NCBI GenBank assembly: GCA_013203855.1
Contig: JABMPG010000691.1
Location: 1 to 8,678, forward strand
From: a bacterium
GTDB lineage: Bacteria > Sumerlaeota > Sumerlaeia > UBA8349
Length of the DNA stretch: 8,678 bases
Direction: 5' to 3'
How positions within the stretch are numbered: the stretch's first letter is position 1; each line of letters begins with the position of its first letter. The notes under the pieces were generated by a model. The model had not been told where the DNA came from, did no database searches, and saw only the letters and a program-made list of their open reading frames with translations. Shown in pieces: positions 1 to 7,380 of the stretch. The position numbers and the translations under genes are program-made.

Positions 1-2
1 CC

Positions 3-137
3 TGGTGGACGATGCTTGTCGTCGGCATATTGTTCGGCTTGTTTCACATCAGCATTTATCGCATCGTGCCGACCGCGCTGTTGGGTATCGTATTCACCTA
101 TCTCGTGCTTCGGTCCGGCTCGATCTGGTCCAGCGTC
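3..137 (+). pseudogene. CPBP-type intramembrane protease, fragment
   Basis: The reading frame enters from the left edge (W-W-T-M-L-V-V...). It carries the third conserved block of the CPBP (Abi/CAAX-protease-like) family: an FxxxH motif (FGLFH, bases 33-47) followed by a YR-x-x-PTALLG helix and a YLVLRSGSIW segment ending near base 128. In the family these are transmembrane helices of a membrane metalloprotease. The fourth motif (Hxxx[ND]), expected some 10-15 residues later, is absent. After about base 137 the frame stays open to a stop at 471-473, but the residues become Ser/Thr/Pro/Arg-rich and are simply the antisense of the neighbouring NifX-type gene. The gene is therefore cut by the window edge on its left and lacks its proper C-terminus on its right. 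The family call is confident, and the broken state is inferred from the missing motif. Confidence 0.7.
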
Positions 138-421
138 CAGGCATTCACCACATCTTTCAGATCTCCGGCGACAAAGGGAACCACGTGGATTCCACGGGCC
201 GCCACCAGCCCCTCCAGAAAACGAGAGATCGCGCCGCAAACCAGCACCTCCACACCCAGTCTGGAAAGTTCGTCGACCTTTCCTAGGGCTGGCTCTGAGG
301 ACAGGCTCGCCTCGGTCTCGCTGAGAATGCGACCCTCTTTCGCCTCCACCAGCCATATCTGCCGCGCCACGTCAAAAACGGGGGCGATCCGGTCATTCCA
401 GGCTGAAAAGGCTGCTTTCAT
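98..421 (-). CDS. NifX/NifB-type dinitrogenase FeMo-cofactor-domain protein (ORP-like)
   Basis: A 107-residue protein matching the small single-domain NifX/NifB C-terminal fold (DiNase_FeMo-co domain). Members bind Mo- or Fe-containing clusters or cofactor precursors in the cytoplasm, and in anaerobes many have no link to nitrogen fixation. Visible family features are the opening MKAAFSAWNDRIAPVFDVA (R-I-x-P-V-F-D, residues 11-17), the LGVEVLVCGAIS block with Cys62 (residues 55-66) and GIHVVPFVAGDLKDVV (77-92). The start at 421 has a GGAGG at 432-436, ten bases upstream. The last dozen residues (TLDQIEPDRSTR) do not look like the usual tail and overlap the CPBP fragment, so the natural C-terminus may be missing. 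Upstream in the same orientation is a sigma-54 activator, and a -24/-12 promoter candidate sits directly in front, which suggests control by that activator. A role in nitrogenase maturation is unlikely, because no nif gene is visible. Confidence 0.85.
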   Translation of the reverse strand: MKAAFSAWNDRIAPVFDVARQIWLVEAKEGRILSETEASLSSEPALGKVDELSRLGVEVLVCGAISRFLEGLVAARGIHVVPFVAGDLKDVVNAWTLDQIEPDRSTR

Positions 422-464
422 AGGGGTGACGCCTCCCGCGTCTCCGGTCTTTGTCTGCTACAAG

Positions 465-480
465 AGCAGATAGCGCGCCA
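465..480 (-). promoter_or_regulatory. Sigma-54 (-24/-12) promoter candidate for the NifX-type gene
   Basis: Read on the minus strand, the sequence TGGCGCGCTATCTGCT runs from 480 to 465. It has the invariant GG (479-478) and GC (467-466) with exactly ten bases between them. It matches the consensus TGGCAC-N5-TTGCW at all but one position in each box. The start of transcription would fall near 454, leaving a leader of about 33 bases that includes the GGAGG ribosome-binding site. The gene upstream encodes a sigma-54 activator, which strengthens the call. It is a pattern match only. Confidence 0.5.
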
Positions 481-565
481 ATCCCAGGACGAGGGCGAAA
501 ATGAAAGCCACACTATTGAAACGGAAAGGGTTAAACAGAAGTCAGGGGATCCATCAAGAACAGGA

Positions 566-605
566 AGGGTCGCTATTCTGCAACTGTGCAAGGGAGCAGG
601 GTCGC
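566..605. repeat. 8-bp direct repeat, possible activator-binding pair
   Basis: AGGGTCGC occurs at 566-573 and again at 598-605, so the copies are 32 bp apart, about three helical turns. They lie roughly 112-151 bases upstream of the predicted sigma-54 start point, which is within the usual range for enhancer-type sites of sigma-54 activators. An exact 8-mer repeat in a spacer this size is not rare by chance, and most known sites are dyads, so this is a weak call. The rest of the spacer 422-612 holds the sigma-54 promoter candidate and no convincing gene. Confidence 0.2.
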
Positions 606-612
606 ACTATCA

Positions 613-2001
613 CTACTGCCCCTGGCTCTTGGAGCGGCCGTCCTGCTCCGGAGGGGTCAGCCCAAGGCGCTTGATCTTGCGGAAGAGAGTACTCTTGTGG
701 ATGCCCAGTTCCCGGGCCACTGCATTGCGATTGCCATGGTGGCGTTCAAAGGCCAACTGGATAGCATGAATCTCCACGAGATCCCGGGCCATCCTCATGT
801 CGGTCTGGGGGCTGCCAGCCCCGCGCCGCCGCATCAGTTCCTCCGGCAGGTGCCCGGCCTGAATCCGCCCCGAATCGCAAAGAATGAAAGCCCGCTCGAT
901 CACGTTCTCCAATTCGCGGATATTGCCCGGCCAGTCGTGAGCCATCAGCAAGGACATCGTCCGCGAGTCCAGCCCTTCGATAGACCGGTCTTGCAGCCGG
1001 TTGAAACGACGCACAAACTGGTCGGCCAGGAGGGGGATATCCTCTTTGCGTCGGCGAAGAGGCGGCAGTTCAAGCCGCACCACGTTGATGCGATAGTAGA
1101 GATCCTCGCGAAACGCGCCCTGCCGCACAAGCTCCGCCAGATCCCGATTCGTGGCGGCCAGAACCCGCACATCGGCGGTTTCGGAGCGGGTCGAGCCGAG
1201 AGGATCGTACGTCTTCTCCTGCAAGACCCGCAATAGCCGCACCTGAAGCGCCGGACTGACCTCGCCGATCTCGTCCAGAAACAAGGTTCCCCCCTTGGCC
1301 ACGGCGAAGCGGCCGGCCTTGTCCCGTGTTGCCCCCGTGAAGGCGCCGGCCTTATAGCCGAAGAGTTCCGATTCCAGAAGAGTATCGGGGAGGGCGCCGC
1401 AGTTGATCGCCACAAAAGAGCCCTTGGCGCGGGGGCTCAGGTCGTGCAGAGTGCGGGCCAGGATCTCCTTGCCCGTGCCAGTTTCACCAAGAATCAGAAC
1501 TGTGCTCGGGCTGCCGGCCACGGCGGGGAGCACCTCGAAGACCCGCTGCATCAAAGGGCTATGGCTGACCAGATCTCCGACGCGGAACCGGCCCCGGGCT
1601 TCCTGGCGCAGGGCTTCGATCTCGCTCAAATCCCGAAACGTCTCCGCGCCGCCCGTCACCTCCCCATCGGCATCCCGCAGGACGGCGGTGGAAACGCTGA
1701 TCGGGATACGCTCGCCGGAGGCATCTATGATATAGCCCGATTTGCCGATGATCGGGATGCCGGACTCCAGCGTCCGGCGAAGGGAACACTCCGACTCGCA
1801 CATGCTGGACCGGAACACCTCGCAGCAGGCCCGCCCCAAGGCTTCCCCGCGCGGGATGCCCGTGATCTTCTCGGCGGCCCTGTTGAAAGACGTGATCCGC
1901 CATTCGTGGTCCACCGTAAAGACCCCGTCGCTGATGCTTTCCAGAATGGCATCGGCGGGTCCGATCACTGTCTCAGATTCTTTCTCCTTGGCCGGGTCCA
2001 T
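613..2001 (-). CDS. Sigma-54-dependent transcriptional activator, PAS-AAA+-Fis, with Cys-rich PAS
   Basis: A 462-residue bacterial enhancer-binding protein. Residues 14-130 form a PAS sensor domain with a cysteine cluster (C59, C60, C68, C72). Residues about 145-375 are the AAA+ ATPase: Walker A GETGTGKE at 172-179, the sigma-54 contact loop GAFTGA at 219-224, Walker B TLFLDE at 239-244, and WPGNIREL at 357-364. Residues 421-446 are a Fis-type helix-turn-helix (GNRNAVARELGIHKSTLFRKIKRLG). It would hydrolyse ATP to remodel closed sigma-54 promoter complexes. There is no receiver domain, so control is probably by direct sensing; the cysteines suggest a redox, metal or Fe-S input (inference). 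The start at 2001 has an AGGA nine bases upstream. The gene ends TAG-TGA, and its likely target, the NifX-type gene, follows 191 bases downstream. In Desulfovibrio vulgaris a sigma-54 activator similarly accompanies the orange-protein genes (recalled knowledge). Confidence 0.95.
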   Translation of the reverse strand: MDPAKEKESETVIGPADAILESISDGVFTVDHEWRITSFNRAAEKITGIPRGEALGRACCEVFRSSMCESECSLRRTLESGIPIIGKSGYIIDASGERIPISVSTAVLRDADGEVTGGAETFRDLSEIEALRQEARGRFRVGDLVSHSPLMQRVFEVLPAVAGSPSTVLILGETGTGKEILARTLHDLSPRAKGSFVAINCGALPDTLLESELFGYKAGAFTGATRDKAGRFAVAKGGTLFLDEIGEVSPALQVRLLRVLQEKTYDPLGSTRSETADVRVLAATNRDLAELVRQGAFREDLYYRINVVRLELPPLRRRKEDIPLLADQFVRRFNRLQDRSIEGLDSRTMSLLMAHDWPGNIRELENVIERAFILCDSGRIQAGHLPEELMRRRGAGSPQTDMRMARDLVEIHAIQLAFERHHGNRNAVARELGIHKSTLFRKIKRLGLTPPEQDGRSKSQGQ

Positions 2002-2066
2002 AGCCGAACATCCTGTCGAACTGGCACTGGGATCGCCCTACGGAGCGCGGATTCCCGCTGCTTTTG

Positions 2067-2095
2067 ATTCTACTCATTCCAGGCCTCGCACACAA
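2067..2095 (-). promoter_or_regulatory. Sigma-70 promoter candidate for the sigma-54 activator gene
   Basis: On the minus strand a -35 TTGTGT (2095-2090) and a -10 TAGAAT (2072-2067) are separated by 17 bases. Transcription would begin near 2060, giving a leader of about 59 bases. Each box deviates from consensus at two positions or fewer and the spacing is optimal, so this is a good match, though unverified. Confidence 0.45.
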
Positions 2096-2116
2096 GCCCT
2101 CGTACTTCGGACAGGT

Positions 2117-2145
2117 TTGGCCCGATGCCGGATTTGTGCTAATCT
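2117..2145 (+). promoter_or_regulatory. Sigma-70 promoter candidate for the DUF445 gene
   Basis: A -35 TTGGCC (2117-2122) and a -10 TAATCT (2140-2145) are 17 bases apart, with a TG at 2137-2138 that forms an extended -10. The predicted start near 2152 leaves a 29-base leader containing a strong GGGAGGAGG ribosome-binding site at 2159-2167. This leader supports translation from 2181 rather than from the in-frame ATG at 2064, which lies upstream of the promoter. Confidence 0.45.
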
Positions 2146-2180
2146 TAGGTGACAGGTCGGGAGGAGGACACCGAACCGCT

Positions 2181-3761
2181 ATGAACATGGAATGGCTCAT
2201 CTCCCTGCTGATGCCTCCCCTCGTGGGGGCGTTCATCGGGTTTATGACGAACTACCTCGCGATCCGCATGCTCTTTCGGCCGCTCCGTGCCTGGCGCGTG
2301 TTCGGCATCCGGATTCCCCTGACTCCGGGCATCATCCCGGCCCGGCGCGATGAACTGGCGGCCCGGATGGGGCGCACGGTGGGACATCACCTCGTGACGG
2401 TGGAAGACGCGGCAAAGGCCCTGGAGAAAGACGTCTTCCAGGTCGAACTGCGCCAAGCGATCGAGGCAAAGGCCAATGCCCTCCTGAATTCCGACTACGG
2501 ACCCGTCCAATCGCTCCTGCCCCGGCACGACCGGACTTGGGCGGACGGGGTTCTTCAGGTCGCAACAACGATCCTGACGGACACGGTCTTCGAATACCTC
2601 GAAGGCCAGGACTTCGAGAAGCAGGTGCGCCGCTTCGTCGAGCACAAGGCCGACGAGATTCTGTCCCGTCAGGTGGAGGATCTGCTTTCAGAGGAAGATC
2701 AGGAGATAATAGCGGCCCACATCCAGAGCCGCCTGACCGATTCGTTCGCCTCGGACGAATTCAGTCAGACTGTCGCCCGTTTCGTCGACCGGGAACTCGA
2801 CGGCTTCTTCAGCTCTGAGAAATCACTCAATGAGTTGCTGCCTCAAGAGGCAGCGGGCATGCTGTTCGGTTTCGTCGAACAGGAACTACCCCTCCTGCTG
2901 GAGCGAATCAGCGCTCTCCTCGAAGACCCCGAGGTCCGTCAACGACTGGCGGAACGGCTCGAGGCCGTCATCGGCGACCTGATTCAGTCACTTGGCGGCT
3001 TGTCCCGCTTCTTGGCCGGGCTGGTTGACCCGAAAAAGATTTCGGCCCGCATACCCGAGTTCCTGGATAAGTCGGGTGAGCAGATCGGCGAATGGCTGAA
3101 TGAGGCCGCGACCCGGAAGCAAATCGCCGCAAAAGTCCGCGAATGGCTCCAGGAAATGCTCGACACCCCGGTGAAGGCGCTGGTGGAGAGGTTTTCTCCT
3201 GAAAAGATGGCGACCGTGCGGAGTTTTCTTCGCGAACAGGCCGTCAAACTCGCCCGGAGCTCCGCCGCCCCGGATCTCGCCGCCTCGGCCCTCCTCAACG
3301 CTCTCAAGAGGATTCGCGAACAGTCCATGCGCTCGCTGCTCGAATACGCCTTGCCCGCCAACGGACTTGACCACGCCACCGACATGATCATCGCTCGGAT
3401 GATGGAGGAAAGCCGCACACCCGCAGCCCGCGAGGCCATCACCGACGTCATCCGGAAGCAGCTCGCGCATCTGTGGTACGACAAGCCAATCGGCCGCCTC
3501 GGAGACCGGATTCCGCCGGATCTGCGCCGGGAACTCCCCGGCATCGTCTACGGCCAAGTGCTGGATATTCTCCGCAGCGAGTTGCCGCCTCTCGTCAAGT
3601 CCCTGAACGTGGAAAAAATGGTGGAGGACAACGTCAATGCCCTCCCCCTCTTGGAAGTCGAAGAAATGCTCCTCACGATCATGCACAAGCACTTCTGGTA
3701 CATCAACCTCTTCGGCGGCGTCCTCGGCTTCCTGATCGGATTTCTTAACATCTTCTGGTGA
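2181..3761 (+). CDS. DUF445-family membrane protein
   Basis: A 526-residue protein of the DUF445 family (Bacillus YheB-like), whose biochemical role is not established. The diagnostic N-terminus has a hydrophobic helix (about residues 4-32, PPLVGAFIGFMTNYLAIRMLF) followed by a G-I-R-I-PLTPGIIPARRDELA block at 42-60. The long middle section is charged and helical, with many Glu, Arg and Leu and probable coiled-coil stretches. The last 20 residues (INLFGGVLGFLIGFLNIFW) form a second hydrophobic helix that echoes the first, so both ends are probably membrane-inserted with a large soluble domain between. An in-frame ATG exists at 2064, but the 39 added residues do not look conserved, and the ribosome-binding site at 2159-2167 favours 2181. 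The gene is transcribed alone: it is divergent from the sigma-54 activator and convergent with the exported protein 15 bases downstream. No terminator is visible in that gap. Confidence 0.9.
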   Translation: MNMEWLISLLMPPLVGAFIGFMTNYLAIRMLFRPLRAWRVFGIRIPLTPGIIPARRDELAARMGRTVGHHLVTVEDAAKALEKDVFQVELRQAIEAKANALLNSDYGPVQSLLPRHDRTWADGVLQVATTILTDTVFEYLEGQDFEKQVRRFVEHKADEILSRQVEDLLSEEDQEIIAAHIQSRLTDSFASDEFSQTVARFVDRELDGFFSSEKSLNELLPQEAAGMLFGFVEQELPLLLERISALLEDPEVRQRLAERLEAVIGDLIQSLGGLSRFLAGLVDPKKISARIPEFLDKSGEQIGEWLNEAATRKQIAAKVREWLQEMLDTPVKALVERFSPEKMATVRSFLREQAVKLARSSAAPDLAASALLNALKRIREQSMRSLLEYALPANGLDHATDMIIARMMEESRTPAAREAITDVIRKQLAHLWYDKPIGRLGDRIPPDLRRELPGIVYGQVLDILRSELPPLVKSLNVEKMVEDNVNALPLLEVEEMLLTIMHKHFWYINLFGGVLGFLIGFLNIFW

Positions 3762-3776
3762 GAGGCCAGACCACCG

Positions 3777-6700
3777 TCACTCGCTCTTGCCCGGAAACTC
3801 CAGAGTCACTGCGTGGGCGCCCGCCGAATTAGTCGGAGAGATCTTTACATCAATCGTCAACTCCGCGTCCATGGGAAGCGGGTAGATGGAGAACTCGTAG
3901 GGAAAGCAGTCCCGGACTAGTTCCACCTTCCGGGGGGACCGGAGCGAGAAGGTCACCTCACCTCCCGTAGGCGGACCGCCTTCAAGTGCGACGTAAAGGG
4001 CGTCCTTCCCGAAGGGAGACCGGATGCGGAAGGCATGGACCGAGCCCCAGACCGGGTCGATCGCCATGGTCTTGTGCCCCTCCTCGAGGTGCGGAACATC
4101 GGGGAAGGATTTTCCCGAGCGTGCGGGGAATGACAAAGTCGCCATGCCCATAGGCGGCAGTTGGACCGTGAGACCGCTCATGTCGGACAGGGCCAGACCT
4201 TTTGACACCACGGCGGTTCCTTCGCGGTCCACTGTCTGGACCACAGGCGCTGTTCGCCGCGCGATCCCGGCTTTCTCGAAGTTCAGATCCACCGGGACTT
4301 CCAAGGCGTTCTTGGACTGACTCATCAGGATCACATGGAATGTCTCCGGCCCGCGCGCGGCCAGCCAGTCCACATCGGGCGTGTCGAGCTTCACGAGATC
4401 GCGCTCCAGCCAGAGCATCGCCGACGGATCATCGTAGATCTTTCCCGGCGCCACGCCGTACTCGCGGTTGATGAACCATGCGTAGCCCTGCTGCTTGGCA
4501 TAGGGGAACTGGATCTTCCCTGCAGAGCGCACCTCGGCCTGAGCGACCAGATAGTCGATCGTCAGTGCAAGCTGAACCGGGACGTGGTGGTAATATATGT
4601 CGGTCAAGTCCGGACCCTTGCGGGGATATTCCGGGTCCATGGGCAGGTCGGTGAAACCGCCGAGATAGTAGCCGGGATAGTTGGCGAACCGGCCGATGAT
4701 TGAATTCCGCGCGTTGGTTCGGAATATCTCCTTGCCCGTGTGGCCGTAAGCCCTCAGGAGCGCGGCGGCATAGCAGGGATTCATAACGTGCCACACCGAA
4801 GGGGCGCCCGTGGCGTGAAAATAGGAGTGGGGCACCTCAATCGTGAGGCCGACCTGCGCCACTTCCCAGGCGGGAACCTCACGGATTGGAAGATCCCCGG
4901 CCTTGCGGGGAAAACCCAGACGGAACTGCTCGGTTCCCGTCCAGAACGGGTGTATTTCCCCGTCGAGCTCGCCCCGGCCGATACGGCCGCCTTTGGCGTG
5001 AACCGTCATCGTCGCATCCGGGGACGGCACGACGGGATGTCCCCAAAGAGCGGTCAGCGTATAGAAGGCGCCTTCCCGCATGGCGTCGAGGTACTTGCCC
5101 TCCCCGGTGATCTCGAAGAGATCGACGAGATCCCACCAGTAAGGATAGAGACTGGCATTGGCAAAGCCATAGTAGCCGATCTCGGTCTCGCGGGAAGTCT
5201 CGGACCGCTTGCGGAACTGGTCCTCGATGAAGGCATCGGCCTCCTTACAGACCTCGGCGAGGCGTTCGGGCGTCGGGTCGAGCCGCCAGGCGGCCAGAGT
5301 TTCGGACCAGCGGGGCATGTTGCTGTAGCCGGCGTTGTACCGAGGCTGCCCGTCCTCCTCCAGTGCGAATTCGCGCATCCAGGGGTTGACGTGGCCCGTC
5401 AGAAAATCGAGACCTTGCCAGTAGGCCGTGCCGTAAAGGGGCTGGCGCCACCCGTCCACGGCTGCGGCCTTGGGATCCGCCGACCGGGGGGTGGGAACGG
5501 TCAGCCGCTCCGTTGGCATGTGGGCCAGTCCGGGACGACCGAAGTGGGCCCCATTTCTCGTGAGAGTGAACTCGATCGTCGGCAGGGCGCGCTCCGCGTA
5601 GTACTTCTCGTCCCGGGTCAGGATCGCGGCCGATACGAGGGTCAGAGGCGAGGCATGAGTTGCAGTCGCCTTCTGCTCGATGTTGTAGAAGCCACCCAAT
5701 TCAGCGTCCCAGCCGCTATGTTCGGGATGGGCGATCAGGTCGATGATATTCAGCGCCGTCTCGGTGAGGGAGACGTTCACGGGATGGCGGTAGTCCCGCA
5801 CGTCCATCACGGCGGTCTGGAAGTACTCCATGGCTTGCGTCCAAGTTCCCGCCACGGACAACACCCGGAAATTGACCTTCTTCTCCTCTCCTTTCTTCCA
5901 TTGAGACCCCTCCAGACCCAGAACGGGCGAGAAAACTGTCGGGTGGGGTTTGCCCTGGGGATCACTGAGCGTGAATCCATAGGGCGAGTTGTCACGGTTG
6001 GCCCACCGAAAGGGGAGACTGGCCGGGTCGGCGGCCACCCCGAGACAGGCCGAGCCGCTACCGTCTGGCCGGGCAGTCTGGAGGATCGCCATCGGGTGAG
6101 GCACTTGGGCGCTCACGAGCATCGTCGGCGTGCGCGGCACACGCTGGTGGTGGAAATAGAGGGGGATCGTGGCGTACTCAATGTTGGAACGGGCCGTGGC
6201 CTGAAAGGGCGCGAAACCGACCGAGAAAAAGCCGTCTTGCGGGGCCTTCACAGCCAGGCTCAGCCCTGCGTCCTGACGGCCCGGATCGAGGGTCCACGTC
6301 CCCGTGACGGTCAACTCCTCCCATTCCGGAACCGCCTCGTAGTCGACACGGACCGTCCGGGGATCAATCTGCGTCGCCGCCCGCGCGACCAGAGCCGTAA
6401 CCCGTTCGGCGCGATAGGGGTTCTCCGGCTCGACCTGAACCTCGTACTTCTTGCCCTGAACCGTGACCGTCCCGTTCGAGCCCATTCTCCACCGGGGGTG
6501 AGTGAAGTATTGGAGGACGCAATGATCTGCGTTGAGAAGGAAAAGGCGTTCCTGTCCCGGCGTGGAGATGGCGACATTCTGCCAGCTCCCATCCTTTTGG
6601 GACTTCATTTGCGTCCGCCGCGAGATGAAGCGTTGCCCGTGCCCGTCGAGCCGCCAGTCGAAGACCAACCGCACCCGGTCGTTCTCGAGATGGGCTGCCT

Positions 6701-7334
6701 CTCCCCCTTGCGAGTGAAAGGACATCATGGCCTTCTCGACCTTCGCGCAGGGATCATCCAGCGGGAAATCCACCTTCTTCGGAGCAATGCGCATCGAGTC
6801 GAAGTCTCGGGTCGGGAGTCCCGACGGGTCCAGGTCATCGTTGGTCAGGAGGATCGCGTCGCAGCGGGCAAAGTTGTTCGCCGAATCGCGCAGGCCCAAG
6901 GCGTGTTCTCCCGCCTCAAGATTGAAGGTCCCGACCTTCTCCCAGGTCCATCGTCCCTTGCCATGTCCGCCGGACTCCTTCTCGGCCGGAGTTCCGTCCA
7001 TCAGAACGAGAAACTGGCGCGTTCCAGGACTGAGCAGGTCGTGGTCCCAAGAGCGGCTCCAGACCCTATAGGTTCCCGAGACGGGAATTTCGATCACAGC
7101 CATGGCATCCGCGGCCGGCTCCTCCCCCTGCTCGACCCGCAGGATTCCATCCTTGGAAGAGCCGCCGTAAGACTCGGCCTTCCAGCCGCCGGGAAACTGA
7201 AGATCCTCCGCTTCGATCAGAAGACGAACCGGCTTCTCGCCTTCGGCCGGCCCCACCGGTTGGGCTGAGACGCTGGCCGAATAGAGGGACAACGGAAAGA
7301 GAAGCAGACCCGCAAGGATAAGGTGCACATTCAT
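3777..7334 (-). CDS. Large exported protein, putative polysaccharide-active enzyme (family not recognised)
   Basis: A protein of 1185 residues. A Sec signal peptide covers residues 1-24 (MNVHLILAGLLLFPLSLYSA then SVSA, probable cut before QPVG). Residues 36-165 resemble a galactose-binding-like/CBM module (LLIEAEDLQFPGGW, VSGTYRVWSRSW, LEAGEHALGLRD, RCDAILLTND). Residues about 215-515 look like a beta-sandwich. Residues about 520-980 are rich in aromatics and helices with His, Tyr, Glu and Trp clusters (HPEHSGWDAELGGFYNIEQ at 536-554, YYGFANASLYPYWWDLVDLF at 721-740, IYYHHVPVQ at 913-921), as in (alpha/alpha) toroid hydrolases and lyases. Residues about 990-1185 are beta-rich. The overall plan recalls GH78-like or heparinase-like enzymes, but no catalytic signature is certain. 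The start at 7334 was chosen over 7382 because the signal peptide begins there and an AGGA lies ten bases upstream. It is divergent from an AraC-family regulator, its likely controller. Confidence 0.8.
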   Translation of the reverse strand: MNVHLILAGLLLFPLSLYSASVSAQPVGPAEGEKPVRLLIEAEDLQFPGGWKAESYGGSSKDGILRVEQGEEPAADAMAVIEIPVSGTYRVWSRSWDHDLLSPGTRQFLVLMDGTPAEKESGGHGKGRWTWEKVGTFNLEAGEHALGLRDSANNFARCDAILLTNDDLDPSGLPTRDFDSMRIAPKKVDFPLDDPCAKVEKAMMSFHSQGGEAAHLENDRVRLVFDWRLDGHGQRFISRRTQMKSQKDGSWQNVAISTPGQERLFLLNADHCVLQYFTHPRWRMGSNGTVTVQGKKYEVQVEPENPYRAERVTALVARAATQIDPRTVRVDYEAVPEWEELTVTGTWTLDPGRQDAGLSLAVKAPQDGFFSVGFAPFQATARSNIEYATIPLYFHHQRVPRTPTMLVSAQVPHPMAILQTARPDGSGSACLGVAADPASLPFRWANRDNSPYGFTLSDPQGKPHPTVFSPVLGLEGSQWKKGEEKKVNFRVLSVAGTWTQAMEYFQTAVMDVRDYRHPVNVSLTETALNIIDLIAHPEHSGWDAELGGFYNIEQKATATHASPLTLVSAAILTRDEKYYAERALPTIEFTLTRNGAHFGRPGLAHMPTERLTVPTPRSADPKAAAVDGWRQPLYGTAYWQGLDFLTGHVNPWMREFALEEDGQPRYNAGYSNMPRWSETLAAWRLDPTPERLAEVCKEADAFIEDQFRKRSETSRETEIGYYGFANASLYPYWWDLVDLFEITGEGKYLDAMREGAFYTLTALWGHPVVPSPDATMTVHAKGGRIGRGELDGEIHPFWTGTEQFRLGFPRKAGDLPIREVPAWEVAQVGLTIEVPHSYFHATGAPSVWHVMNPCYAAALLRAYGHTGKEIFRTNARNSIIGRFANYPGYYLGGFTDLPMDPEYPRKGPDLTDIYYHHVPVQLALTIDYLVAQAEVRSAGKIQFPYAKQQGYAWFINREYGVAPGKIYDDPSAMLWLERDLVKLDTPDVDWLAARGPETFHVILMSQSKNALEVPVDLNFEKAGIARRTAPVVQTVDREGTAVVSKGLALSDMSGLTVQLPPMGMATLSFPARSGKSFPDVPHLEEGHKTMAIDPVWGSVHAFRIRSPFGKDALYVALEGGPPTGGEVTFSLRSPRKVELVRDCFPYEFSIYPLPMDAELTIDVKISPTNSAGAHAVTLEFPGKSE

Positions 7335-7380
7335 GAGAGACGTTTCCTTTCGCTGATGGAACTGCTTTCTGAGCCAAGCC

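Noticed and set aside
138..473. Continuation of the CPBP frame to its stop at 471-473
   Set aside because: The residues are only the antisense of the NifX-type gene; no membrane helix or CPBP motif 4 appears, so it is not treated as genuine protein sequence.
1444..2067. A 207-codon plus-strand frame over the sigma-54 activator, plus another at 586-1236
   Set aside because: Both are antisense to unmistakable AAA+ and Fis motifs and show no family resemblance of their own.
2064..2180. Earlier in-frame start for the DUF445 gene
   Set aside because: The predicted promoter (2117-2145) and strong ribosome-binding site (2159-2167) lie inside this extension, and the added residues do not resemble the family N-terminus.
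4740..7268. An 842-codon open frame on the plus strand, antisense to the large exported protein
   Set aside because: It lacks recognisable domains, signal or ribosome-binding site and has Arg/Gly/Pro-rich composition typical of antisense frames in GC-rich genes. The opposite strand carries a clear signal peptide and coherent domains.
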